Origin: DASXHZ01 sp036488085
GTDB lineage: Bacteria > Acidobacteriota > Thermoanaerobaculia > Gp7-AA8
Assembly (NCBI GenBank): GCA_036488085.1
Contig: DASXHZ010000086.1
Location: forward strand, 1-64,000
DNA: 64,000 nt
Reading direction: 5' to 3'
Positions 7,584 through 15,250 of this stretch are shown here, piece by piece. Under the pieces are notes generated by a model. The model did no database searches. It saw only the letters and a list, made by a program, of their open reading frames with translations, and was not told the origin of the DNA. Made by a program: the position numbers and the translations under genes. Numbering within the stretch: position 1 is the stretch's first letter; each line of letters opens with the position of its first letter.

Positions 7584-10013
7584 TTAGTACGTGTACCGCA
7601 CCCGGACCGCGAGCATGCGCGGCGGGATCACGTGAGTACCGCCGAAGACAGAGAGGATGTTGTACACGCCCTTCTGGTTCGTGGCGTTGAGCAGGTCGGC
7701 TTGGATGCTGAGCGGCGTTCCGAGCTTCTGCAGGTCGGCGCCGATCGAGAAGTCGACGATCGTCCGCGCCTTGATGCGGTTCGGATCGAGATCCGTCCCG
7801 GAATGCACGACGACGTACGGCGCGGCGAACGCGTTATCCGGATCAGCGAGAAGCTCGTCCGGGCTGGCGTCCGTCACCAGGCCGGAGTCGTAGCGAACGT
7901 TCGAGCCGAGCCAGAAGCCGCTCTGGCCGATGTTGTAGATCAACGCCGCTTGCGCCTGCAGTTTCTGGTCGTGATCGATGAGGAACGGGCCGCCCGTCAG
8001 GCTGTCCAGCGCGCCCGGATCGAGGAACAGACCGCCGACCAGGGGCGAAACGTATTCGGCATGCGTGTGCCCGACGGAGACAAAGCCGCGGAATCCGGCG
8101 GTCTCCGACAGGTCGAGGCGGCCATTCCAGCCGTCGAGATGGCTATGCGCGAAGGCCAGCGGAAAGACGATGCCGGTATTGAGGAACTGGTCCTGGTCGC
8201 CCGCGAAGTCTCCTCGGCGCCGCCAATAGTCGGCGTCGAAACGCACTCGCGTTCCGATCCCCTGCTGGAACCCGAAGTCGAACGCGTTCTGCCGTTCGGA
8301 GCGGACGAGCAACTCTCCGCCGCCGAGCTGACCCGAGGCCAGGACGTCGGGAGGAACGAGCGACACGGCCGCGGCCGAGGAGCTGAAGAGGATGTTTTCG
8401 TACTCCGGCGTATAGAGAACCTTGTTGTATGAGGCGCGGAAGACGGTCTTCGAAGTCGGGATGTAGTAGGCGAGGCCGACGCGCGGCTCCCACGCCGACT
8501 CCGTGATCGGGAGCGTGTTGTGGTCGTAGCGGATGCCGAGGTTCGCCGTCAGGTTGTTGAACTTGACGTTGTCCTGCAGGTATCCGGCGTAGTAGGAGCC
8601 GGTGCGCTTGCCGTTGAAAACAAAAGGCGTTCCGCCGCGGGTGAGGTCGTACGGCGCCAGATTCGGGTTGAAGTCCTCCGAATCAGGATCGTTCTGTCCC
8701 GGATCGGTGATGCCGAACGAGAAGAGCTCCCGGATCGGATAACGCTTCACCGTCCCGCCGACCTTCAGCTCCTGCCTCGGCGACGTCATGGTGTACGACG
8801 GCGAGAGTCCGTAGTTGTTGAGCGTGCGGTCGGACGTGACGATGACGGGAGTGTCGTTGGCCGACGGCGTGAGGTGGAACTTCGCGAATCGTCCGAATGC
8901 CACGAGCTCGAACAGCGACGACTGCGAGAGGATGCTCTGCCAGCCGAGGTTGAAGTTCTGGTCCTGGGTGCGGGCGCGCTCGTTCTGCCCGGCTGCCTCC
9001 TGCGTATACGTGTTCGTCACGTCGCGGTGCGTTGCGCCGAGCAGCGCCGTGAAGCGGATCGAGTTGTGCGAGTCCGGCGTCGTGCCGTCCAGCCGCAGGA
9101 AGGCGCGCTCGGTGTTTCCCGTGTTGTGAAGGTTCGACGGGTTCACCGGGTCGGTAAAGCGATCGGACTTGGAGGCGTTGATGGATGTGAAGAAGCCGAA
9201 CGTCTGCGTTCCTCCGCCTGCGGAGACGCCGCTCTCGAAGGTGGAGTATCGCGAGCCGCCCACGTAGACGTCGCCGTTGGTCTTGCCGCTGCCGAGGCCC
9301 GACTTCGTCGTGAGGTTGATGACCGCGCCGATCTTCTCGCCAAATTCGGCCGGCACGTTGCCGTAGATCACCTCGATCCCCTGCGCGATGCCGGGATCGA
9401 TCGAGTTCGAGAACGTGACGCCGGTCTGGTCGGCGATAGTCTGCCCGTCGATCACATACTCGCTCTGGCTATGCGCCCCCTGAAAGTGGAAGCGGCCGTT
9501 CTCGTCCTTCGCGAAGCCGGGGGTCGACGTGATGATCTGCTCCATGGCGCGCGAGGCCACCGCGGCGGGCGCCTTGGCGATGTAGGACTTGTCGATGTCG
9601 ATGTGGCTCTCGCTGCTGTCGGTTTCGAGCTGCGCCGCCGGCGGCTCGGCCGTGACGCTGATCGATTCGCTGACGGTTGGAACGGTCAGCTTCACCGCCA
9701 GGATGATCGGCACCGCCGAGTGGATGTCCACTGCCTGATGCGCCGGCGCGAAGCCCTGGACGTCGACGTGAAGCTCATAGGGATTGAACGGAACGTTGGT
9801 GAATGAAAACGCGCCATCCGTGGTGGTCGCATTTTGCGCCTTGAACCCGGTGATGTCGTTGCGCAACTCCACGAGCACGCCCGACATCGGCCTGCCGTCC
9901 GGCCCGAGGACGGTGCCTCGCACCGCGCCTGCGCTCGCCGCAAACAAATTCGATGCGGCGACCATCAGTCCTGCCGCCCAAAGGAAACGCAGAAGGTTCT
10001 TCGAAAAGCTCAC
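7584..10013 (-). CDS. TonB-dependent outer-membrane receptor with carboxypeptidase-regulatory N-domain
   Basis: Outer-membrane beta-barrel for energised uptake. It has a signal peptide (LLRFLWAAGLMVAASNLFA), a beta-sandwich domain (AVRGTVLGPDGRPMSGVLVE), a plug (FHFQGAHSQSEYVIDGQTI, GIEVIYGNVPAEFGEKIGAVINL) and a barrel ending in an aromatic residue (LAVRVRYTY). At about 809 residues it has the usual size for this class. GGAGG lies immediately against ATG 10019 (zero spacing) but 6 nt before GTG 10013, so GTG 10013 is the better start; both give a signal peptide. It sits between another receptor and the P-type ATPase on one strand, with 108 and about 60 nt gaps, so an operon is likely. The ligand is unknown; a metal or metallophore is inferred from the neighbours. 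Confidence 0.9.
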   Translation of the reverse strand: MSFSKNLLRFLWAAGLMVAASNLFAASAGAVRGTVLGPDGRPMSGVLVELRNDITGFKAQNATTTDGAFSFTNVPFNPYELHVDVQGFAPAHQAVDIHSAVPIILAVKLTVPTVSESISVTAEPPAAQLETDSSESHIDIDKSYIAKAPAAVASRAMEQIITSTPGFAKDENGRFHFQGAHSQSEYVIDGQTIADQTGVTFSNSIDPGIAQGIEVIYGNVPAEFGEKIGAVINLTTKSGLGSGKTNGDVYVGGSRYSTFESGVSAGGGTQTFGFFTSINASKSDRFTDPVNPSNLHNTGNTERAFLRLDGTTPDSHNSIRFTALLGATHRDVTNTYTQEAAGQNERARTQDQNFNLGWQSILSQSSLFELVAFGRFAKFHLTPSANDTPVIVTSDRTLNNYGLSPSYTMTSPRQELKVGGTVKRYPIRELFSFGITDPGQNDPDSEDFNPNLAPYDLTRGGTPFVFNGKRTGSYYAGYLQDNVKFNNLTANLGIRYDHNTLPITESAWEPRVGLAYYIPTSKTVFRASYNKVLYTPEYENILFSSSAAAVSLVPPDVLASGQLGGGELLVRSERQNAFDFGFQQGIGTRVRFDADYWRRRGDFAGDQDQFLNTGIVFPLAFAHSHLDGWNGRLDLSETAGFRGFVSVGHTHAEYVSPLVGGLFLDPGALDSLTGGPFLIDHDQKLQAQAALIYNIGQSGFWLGSNVRYDSGLVTDASPDELLADPDNAFAAPYVVVHSGTDLDPNRIKARTIVDFSIGADLQKLGTPLSIQADLLNATNQKGVYNILSVFGGTHVIPPRMLAVRVRYTY

Positions 10014-10128
10014 GTGCATCCTCCAAAGAGGAGCAATAAAGCGCAGACCGCTATGAGCCCGAATCTCTTTTCAATGAACGGTCGTTATCGAACGTTAGGC
10101 AGCCGTGCTATCGGAATGACGGTCGGAG

Positions 10129-12366
10129 TCAATAATGAAACCGATACCCGAGCTGCGCCGAGATCTGACGCGGGCTCGCGAAATGCGTTCCGCCGAATGT
10201 GTTGCTCTCATCCAGCAGGTATCGCTTGTTCGCGACGTTCAGCGCCGCGACCTTCACCGACCAGTCGCCGAACATCGTGCCGGCGGCGACGTCGACCGTT
10301 GTGTGGCTCGGGAGGTGCCCCGGACCGTCGCCTTCGAGAAACCCCGATCCATACGCCACGTTCACGCTCACCCACGCAGAGCCCGGAAGGCGAGCCGTTC
10401 CGCCAGCGCTCAGCGTGTTCCGCTGGTCGTGATCGAGAAAGAAGCGCCCTTCCTCCGGCGGGCTGAAGTCGGTGAGGCCGCCCACGACGCCCCCTTCACC
10501 CTCGGCTGTCTGATGGGAAAACGCGAGATGGAAGACGCCGCGGTTCGCAATCTCCGGCGATTTGACGGTCGCCTCCACGCCGCGGATAAAGGCTCGGTCG
10601 ATCGTGAGCGGGAAGAAGATGTTCGAGTCGCCGAGGACGTCGTGATCGAAGAAGTTGCGTGCCTTCGTTCGAAAGACCGCGGCGTCGAACGTCCATCCGG
10701 CGACGGGAACGGCGAGGCCCGCCTCCGCCTGGCGATCGCGTTCGCCGCGCAGCGGCAGGAAATCGAATCCCTGCTCGACGGCGAACGCCAGCAGCGGACC
10801 GGAAACGGTCGAGAGCGGGGGAGCCTGGTAATACTCGCCGTACGAGGCGCGAAAGACCGCATTCGCCCACGGGAGGCGGGCCGCAAAGCCGGCGCGCGGA
10901 CTGGTCGCGGTCTCGTCGATCCCGCCGGAGAAGCGGGTGAATCGCACCCCGCCGCGAACCGTGAGCCATGAAGCGACGTCGTACGCGTCCTCCGCATAGG
11001 CCGCCGTGACGCTCCCATGCGGATTGTCGTCTTCACTCGCCACGAGACCGCTGCCATCGTTTGACCGCAGGCCGACGCTGCTCCTGTCGCGTTGCGAGAA
11101 ACCGAAGCCACCGATGCGCAGATCGTGGCCCGCCACGGTCGCCGCGACCGAGGCCTGCGCGCCGGCGTACTGCGACCTCCGGTGATCCCGCGCCACGATC
11201 GGATCGTCGGGACCGCCGTCGAAGTTTGCCGAGTTGCGGTGGAAGAACGGCGCGACGGTGAGGAGAGTCGTGGAACCGACGAGGTGCAGCCACGAGGCGT
11301 TCACGAATGCGTCGCGTTCCGTTTGCCGGTCTCGTATCCCCGCAGCCTCGGCATCGGGATCGTTGGGGATGTCGTATTGATCCGCCCGCGCCGAGGCGAC
11401 GAGGCGGAGCTGGTCGGCGGCTCCCGGCTGATAGCCGAGCGACGTGAACGCGCCGGCGCCGCTCGCGGCATCGTGGATCACGTCGCTCCCCGGCGTCTCG
11501 AGACCGTAATTGCTCCGGTTCACGCTGCCGCTCGCGTAATAGGCGAAGCGGTCGGTGTGGCTGCCGATGCTGAAGTGACCATCGGTCCTTTGGAATGAGC
11601 CGAAGCCGAGGTCGACGCCGGCCTCGCGGTTCCGTTCGAACCCGCTTCGCGGAACGACGTTGAACACGCCGTACGTGCGGTCGCCGTATTCAGCCGAGTA
11701 GCCGCCGCGCTGCACTTCCAGGTAGTCGACGTCGCGTGGATCGAACTGCGGGCCGACGTTGCTGGCGATGTTCGTGTTCGGCACGGCGACGCCGTCGATG
11801 AGCCAATCGGTCTGATGCCCGCCGCGGATATGCAACTGGTCATGCACCATGTAGGCGCTCGGGACGAAGTCGGTGATCATCGAGAGGCTGTTCGGATCGT
11901 CGGCACCGGGTGTGCGCGCGATGTCGGCGCGCGTGACGGTCGTCCGGACCGCGGGCGAGCGCGTGTCGATCGCGACGGTTTGGGCGGTGACTTCAACATT
12001 CGCCGACACGGCGGCGACGGCCAGGTCGACGTCGGCCGTGAGCGAAGCGCCTCCGGCAATGCTGATGCGCTGCTCCCGTGCGGTGAGCCCCGGCGCGCCG
12101 GCGCTGAGACGGTAGTCGCCGAGGGGGACGGTGAGGAAAGCGTACCGGCCCTGGCGATCCGTCCGGACCACCGCCTTCCACGCCGACGTCTCGGACTGCA
12201 GCGTAACGGTTGCGGAGCGGACCGGCTGATGCGACGCGTCGCGCGCTGTCCCCTGTACGATTCCGAAGATGGTGGCGTGGGCGGCGACGGCGGCGAGGAT
12301 GGCGGCTGCTATGAATGCCATGACCAGCGCGCGGCGGCCGCACCACTCGAAAGCAGTGATGGACAC
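10129..12366 (-). CDS. TonB-dependent outer-membrane receptor
   Basis: Second receptor of the cluster, about 745 residues. It has an N-terminal signal (ALVMAFIAAAILAAVAAHA), a carboxypeptidase-regulatory fold (GIVQGTARDASHQPVRSATV), a plug with QLHIRGGHQTDWLIDGVAV and LEVQRGGYSAEYGDRTYGV, and a barrel ending ISAQLGYRFHY. The start is GTG 12366, with GGAGG 7 nt upstream. It lies 45 nt downstream of the Cys-rich small-protein gene. Sequence divergence from the neighbouring receptor suggests two ligands rather than a recent duplication. No FUR-like site was recognised. Confidence 0.9.
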   Translation of the reverse strand: MSITAFEWCGRRALVMAFIAAAILAAVAAHATIFGIVQGTARDASHQPVRSATVTLQSETSAWKAVVRTDRQGRYAFLTVPLGDYRLSAGAPGLTAREQRISIAGGASLTADVDLAVAAVSANVEVTAQTVAIDTRSPAVRTTVTRADIARTPGADDPNSLSMITDFVPSAYMVHDQLHIRGGHQTDWLIDGVAVPNTNIASNVGPQFDPRDVDYLEVQRGGYSAEYGDRTYGVFNVVPRSGFERNREAGVDLGFGSFQRTDGHFSIGSHTDRFAYYASGSVNRSNYGLETPGSDVIHDAASGAGAFTSLGYQPGAADQLRLVASARADQYDIPNDPDAEAAGIRDRQTERDAFVNASWLHLVGSTTLLTVAPFFHRNSANFDGGPDDPIVARDHRRSQYAGAQASVAATVAGHDLRIGGFGFSQRDRSSVGLRSNDGSGLVASEDDNPHGSVTAAYAEDAYDVASWLTVRGGVRFTRFSGGIDETATSPRAGFAARLPWANAVFRASYGEYYQAPPLSTVSGPLLAFAVEQGFDFLPLRGERDRQAEAGLAVPVAGWTFDAAVFRTKARNFFDHDVLGDSNIFFPLTIDRAFIRGVEATVKSPEIANRGVFHLAFSHQTAEGEGGVVGGLTDFSPPEEGRFFLDHDQRNTLSAGGTARLPGSAWVSVNVAYGSGFLEGDGPGHLPSHTTVDVAAGTMFGDWSVKVAALNVANKRYLLDESNTFGGTHFASPRQISAQLGYRFHY

Positions 12367-12411
12367 GAAGGACCTCCGACTCGGGGTGAACGAACGGTCA
12401 GCGCGAGATCG

Positions 12412-12777
12412 TCAGGCGGGACGGGGAGGGGGAACTTCGGGCGGGGTGCCGCCGCTGACGGGAGGTGATATCGCGTTTCGCGTGAACGCGGAGACGGTGG
12501 GAGCCGGTGTAAAGCGGACGACCGTGCCCGGCTCGACGATGCGATCACGCGTGAAGTCGGGACGCTCGTAATCCGCCGCGGCGTCGACTGGAACCGACAG
12601 CGAACAACTCATGCGGCCGGACTCATGGCAGGGCATCGGACGCCGTGGCTTCATCGGGCACGAGCCGCCGCGCATCTTCGCGCAGCAGCAAGAGCTCGGC
12701 GCCCTCGCGAGCCACGCCACGTTCCCGACCCCGGAAGCGAGGAGAAGAACGATGAGCGACGCAGCACCTGTTCGCAC
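12412..12777 (-). CDS. Small secreted Cys/Met/His-rich protein, putative metal-binding
   Basis: A protein of about 121 residues opening with a hydrophobic signal-like segment (ASLIVLLLASGVGNVAWLA). It is followed by a dense metal-ligand stretch, CCCAKMRGGSCPMKPRR, then PMPCHESGRMSCSL: six or more Cys with Met and His, as expected for Cu(I) or similar soft metals. The C-terminal half is Pro-rich and unstructured. It is the first gene of the cluster with two TonB receptors and a P-type ATPase. GTG 12777 is chosen because a TACAAT box ends 9 nt before it; TTG 12783 is possible. I do not recognise a named family; metal binding is inferred from composition and context. Confidence 0.65.
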   Translation of the reverse strand: MRTGAASLIVLLLASGVGNVAWLARAPSSCCCAKMRGGSCPMKPRRPMPCHESGRMSCSLSVPVDAAADYERPDFTRDRIVEPGTVVRFTPAPTVSAFTRNAISPPVSGGTPPEVPPPRPA

Positions 12778-12786
12778 CGGCAACGG

Positions 12787-12792
12787 ATTGTA
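12787..12792 (-). promoter_or_regulatory. -10 box (TACAAT) for the Cys-rich protein cluster
   Basis: TACAAT read on the minus strand lies 9 nt upstream of GTG 12777. The short distance predicts a leaderless message. It shares a divergent intergenic region with the amidohydrolase on the other strand. Confidence 0.45.
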
Positions 12793-12849
12793 ACAGCGCC
12801 GGCTTATGGGCCATCAAAGAGTCGATAGTTTCGATCTGTGCGGGCCGCA

Positions 12850-12855
12850 TACAGT
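12850..12855 (+). promoter_or_regulatory. -10 box (TACAGT) for the amidohydrolase
   Basis: TACAGT lies 6 nt before GTG 12862. No Shine-Dalgarno is present. This spacing matches other start sites in the window and supports the downstream GTG as the start. Confidence 0.4.
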
Positions 12856-12861
12856 CACGCG

Positions 12862-14304
12862 GTGTGTGCAAAGTACTGCCTGGCCGTCGTCACGCTCGCC
12901 GCGGCTTCCGCACTCGCGCAAGTGCCGGACGGCCTCAAACCTTACGTCAATGAGAACGCGCGCGTGCTCGTGCTCGATCACGTACGGGTGGTCGACGGCA
13001 CCGGTGCGGCGGCCGCTGAGGATCAGCGCATCGACATCGAAGACGGGAAGATCACCCGCGTCCGGAGCGCGCAGTTGCGCGACCCGTACCCTGCCGGCGC
13101 GAAGATCCTGGATCTCACCGGCAAGACGGTGCTTCCGGGGCTGGTCGGAATGCACGAGCACCTCTTTTTTCCCACGCCTAAGGGCGGCGGCGACAGGCTG
13201 CCAATGTATGGCGAGATGGCAGACAGCGCGCCGCGGCTCTATCTCGCGGCCGGCGTCACGACCGCGCGAACGGCGGGCAGCATGGAGCCGTACGTCGATC
13301 TCGCGCTCAAGAAGATGATCGATGCAGGGCAGCTTCCGGGGCCAAAGCTGCGTGTGACCTCGCCGTACATCGGCGACTTCGCCGGCGTGCTCCCGCAGTT
13401 TCACGTGCTGGACGGAGCAGCAGGCGCGGGCCGCATGGTCGACTACTGGGCCGCCGAGGGCGTCACCTCCTTCAAGGCGTTCATGTCGATCAAGCGGGAC
13501 GAGCTGAAAGCCGCCATCGAGCATGCCCATGCGCGCGGCCTCAAAATCACCGGCCACCTCTGCGCGGTCGGTTTTCGCGAAGCGGCCGCCCTCGGCATCG
13601 ACAACCTCGAGCACGGGATCATCGTCGATACCGAGTTCTTTCCCGGCAAGAAGCCCGACGAGTGCGCGGTGCAGGAGGCGGCGGACGATTTCGCGAAGCG
13701 CGTCGAGATCGATAGCGCGCCCGTGCAGGAGATGATCCGCGATCTCGTTGCGCACCGCGTTGCCGTGACGTCGACGCTGGCGGTGTTCGAGTCCGCCGTG
13801 GCGAACCGCCCGCCGATGTCGAAGCTCGGGCGCGTCGAGAAGGCGATGACCACGGATGCGTGGGCGAGCTATCTGCGAACCCGCGGCTACATCGCGCAGA
13901 CGAACGCGCCCGAAGACGCCATCGCGCTGAAGAAGGAGATGCAGTTCGAGCGCGAGTTCGTCAAAGCCGGCGGCCTGCTCCTCGCCGGTTGCGATCCCAC
14001 CGGCCTCGGCGGCGTGCTGCCGGGTTACGGCGATCAGCGTGGTCTCGAGCTGTTGGTGGAGGCGGGGTTCTCGCCGGTGGAAGCGATCCGAATCGCCACC
14101 CTCAACGGCGCGACCTTCCTCGGCGAGGAGCGTTCGATCGGCTCCATAGCGCCGGGGAAAGCCGCCGACCTGCTGGTCGTTCGCGGCAATCCGGCGAACA
14201 ACATCGACGACGTCGAGAAAGTGGAGACCATCTTCAAAGACGGCATCGGCTACGACCCCGCGAAGCTCACGCGTTCGGTCGAGGGGCTGGCGGGACTGCG
14301 CTGA
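12862..14304 (+). CDS. Secreted amidohydrolase (imidazolonepropionase/prolidase-like)
   Basis: Metal-dependent amidohydrolase with the composite-domain plus TIM-barrel fold. A signal peptide (CLAVVTLAAASALAQ) sends it out of the cytoplasm. Metal ligands visible are HEH in GLVGMHEHLFF, a probable carboxylated Lys in GVTSFKAFMSI, His in KITGHLCAVG and LEHGIIVD, and Asp in LLAGCDPTGLGG. The C-terminal return of the sandwich domain reads SIAPGKAADLLVVRGNP. About 480 residues is normal for secreted members, which often cleave dipeptides or cyclic amides; the substrate here is unknown. GTG 12862 is chosen from the -10 spacing; GTG 12838 is in frame. A 21-bp repeat array begins 50 nt after the stop. 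Confidence 0.88.
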   Translation: MCAKYCLAVVTLAAASALAQVPDGLKPYVNENARVLVLDHVRVVDGTGAAAAEDQRIDIEDGKITRVRSAQLRDPYPAGAKILDLTGKTVLPGLVGMHEHLFFPTPKGGGDRLPMYGEMADSAPRLYLAAGVTTARTAGSMEPYVDLALKKMIDAGQLPGPKLRVTSPYIGDFAGVLPQFHVLDGAAGAGRMVDYWAAEGVTSFKAFMSIKRDELKAAIEHAHARGLKITGHLCAVGFREAAALGIDNLEHGIIVDTEFFPGKKPDECAVQEAADDFAKRVEIDSAPVQEMIRDLVAHRVAVTSTLAVFESAVANRPPMSKLGRVEKAMTTDAWASYLRTRGYIAQTNAPEDAIALKKEMQFEREFVKAGGLLLAGCDPTGLGGVLPGYGDQRGLELLVEAGFSPVEAIRIATLNGATFLGEERSIGSIAPGKAADLLVVRGNPANNIDDVEKVETIFKDGIGYDPAKLTRSVEGLAGLR

Positions 14305-14353
14305 CAGCCGGCTGCGCCTTCCACTCACCGGCCCGAGCGGCCCATCCTCGGCG

Positions 14354-14830
14354 CTGCAAGCTGCAACCGCCTGTCTGCACCGTGCACACGGCCAGATGCA
14401 CGTCGCCTACAGCCGTCTGCACCCTCCATACGCCGTGATGCAGGGCGCAAACGCCGATCTGCACCCGTCAGCTACCGGTATGCAAGCCGCAGACGTCCGA
14501 TTGCACGGCGGGCCACATCGAGTAGCAGGCTGCATTCTCCGCATCTGCGAGCCGCATACGGCCGGTTTCAGCCCGCATCCGGCCGTCTGCGCCGCGCATC
14601 CGCCCAGCGCTCCGGGAGCAACCCGCGGTTTGCGCCGTGCAGTCGCGCGTCTGCAGGCCGCAACAGGAGGTGTCCCGAGTGGATACACCGAGTCGACGAG
14701 CCGCATCCCGCCGTCTGCGCGGTGCAGCCGGCCGTATGCGGCCCGCAACCTGCGCTGTCCAGGCTGCAGATGGCCATCTGCGGGGTGCAGATAGCCTCTT
14801 GTGCCGCGCATGTAGCTGTTAGCGGGGAGC
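14354..14830. repeat. Degenerate 21-bp periodic array A (about 22 units)
   Basis: Starting at 14354, units of 21 bp follow one another almost without slippage (14354, 14375, 14396, 14417, 14438, 14459, 14480, 14501 and so on; two later units are 22 bp). Most open with CTGCA, ATGCA or TTGCA/CTGCG, carry GCA about 8-9 nt further on, and close with a GGCC-containing word such as GGCCGT. Units are diverged, so the period is clearer than the sequence. In any frame the array translates as weak heptad patterns, but no frame has a start, Shine-Dalgarno or stable continuation, so I treat it as non-coding. It fills the gap between the amidohydrolase and a decayed gene fragment. Confidence 0.8.
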
Positions 14831-14861
14831 GGACATCGAATGCTCGACTCCACCGGCGGCG

Positions 14862-15234
14862 GGTGAGGATCGGCAGCTTCGAGCGCGTCTGCCGGACCGC
14901 AAGAACCTCTTCGTTTCCGCTGAAGGGGCGGGCTACATCGTCGACGCAAAGTCGCGAACGCTCGTCGAGCGTACCGGGTCCGAGGTGGTCGGAACGTTGC
15001 GGGACCGCTTGCTGACGCTCTTCGTCGTGATCCACAACGGCGTCGCGTTCGAGGCGTTCGGGAAGGCTGGTCGTCTATGGAAGACGGCGCCGATCAGCGA
15101 TCGTCCCCTTCGTAATGTCGTCCTCACGGACGACGGAATCGCCGGCGAGGCGTGGAAGTTTCTAAGCGAATCGGTGGATGCCGTTCACGGTGAGTGCGGC
15201 GACGGGAGAAGTGAGCGTCGGCTTAGGGCTCTAA
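14862..15234 (+). pseudogene. Decayed fragment of the family found intact at 25838-26872
   Basis: Translation gives LFVSAEGAGYIVDAKSRTLV, then a region around EAFGKAGRLWKTAP and LTDDGIAGEAWKF. This aligns throughout with the C-terminal third of the protein at 25838-26872 (LFVSACGAGYMIHLKSRTLV, EAFGVATRLWKTEP, LTDDEVVGEALQA). The first residues (RIGSF at about 14864) are in another frame and skip about 25 residues of the intact copy. The last block (FTVSAATGEVSVGLGL, stop at 15232-15234) needs a further frame change near 15180. With the N-terminal two thirds missing and two frame breaks, it is a remnant. It lies directly beside 21-bp array A. Confidence 0.8.
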
Positions 15235-15250
15235 GTTATCTCGATCACAA

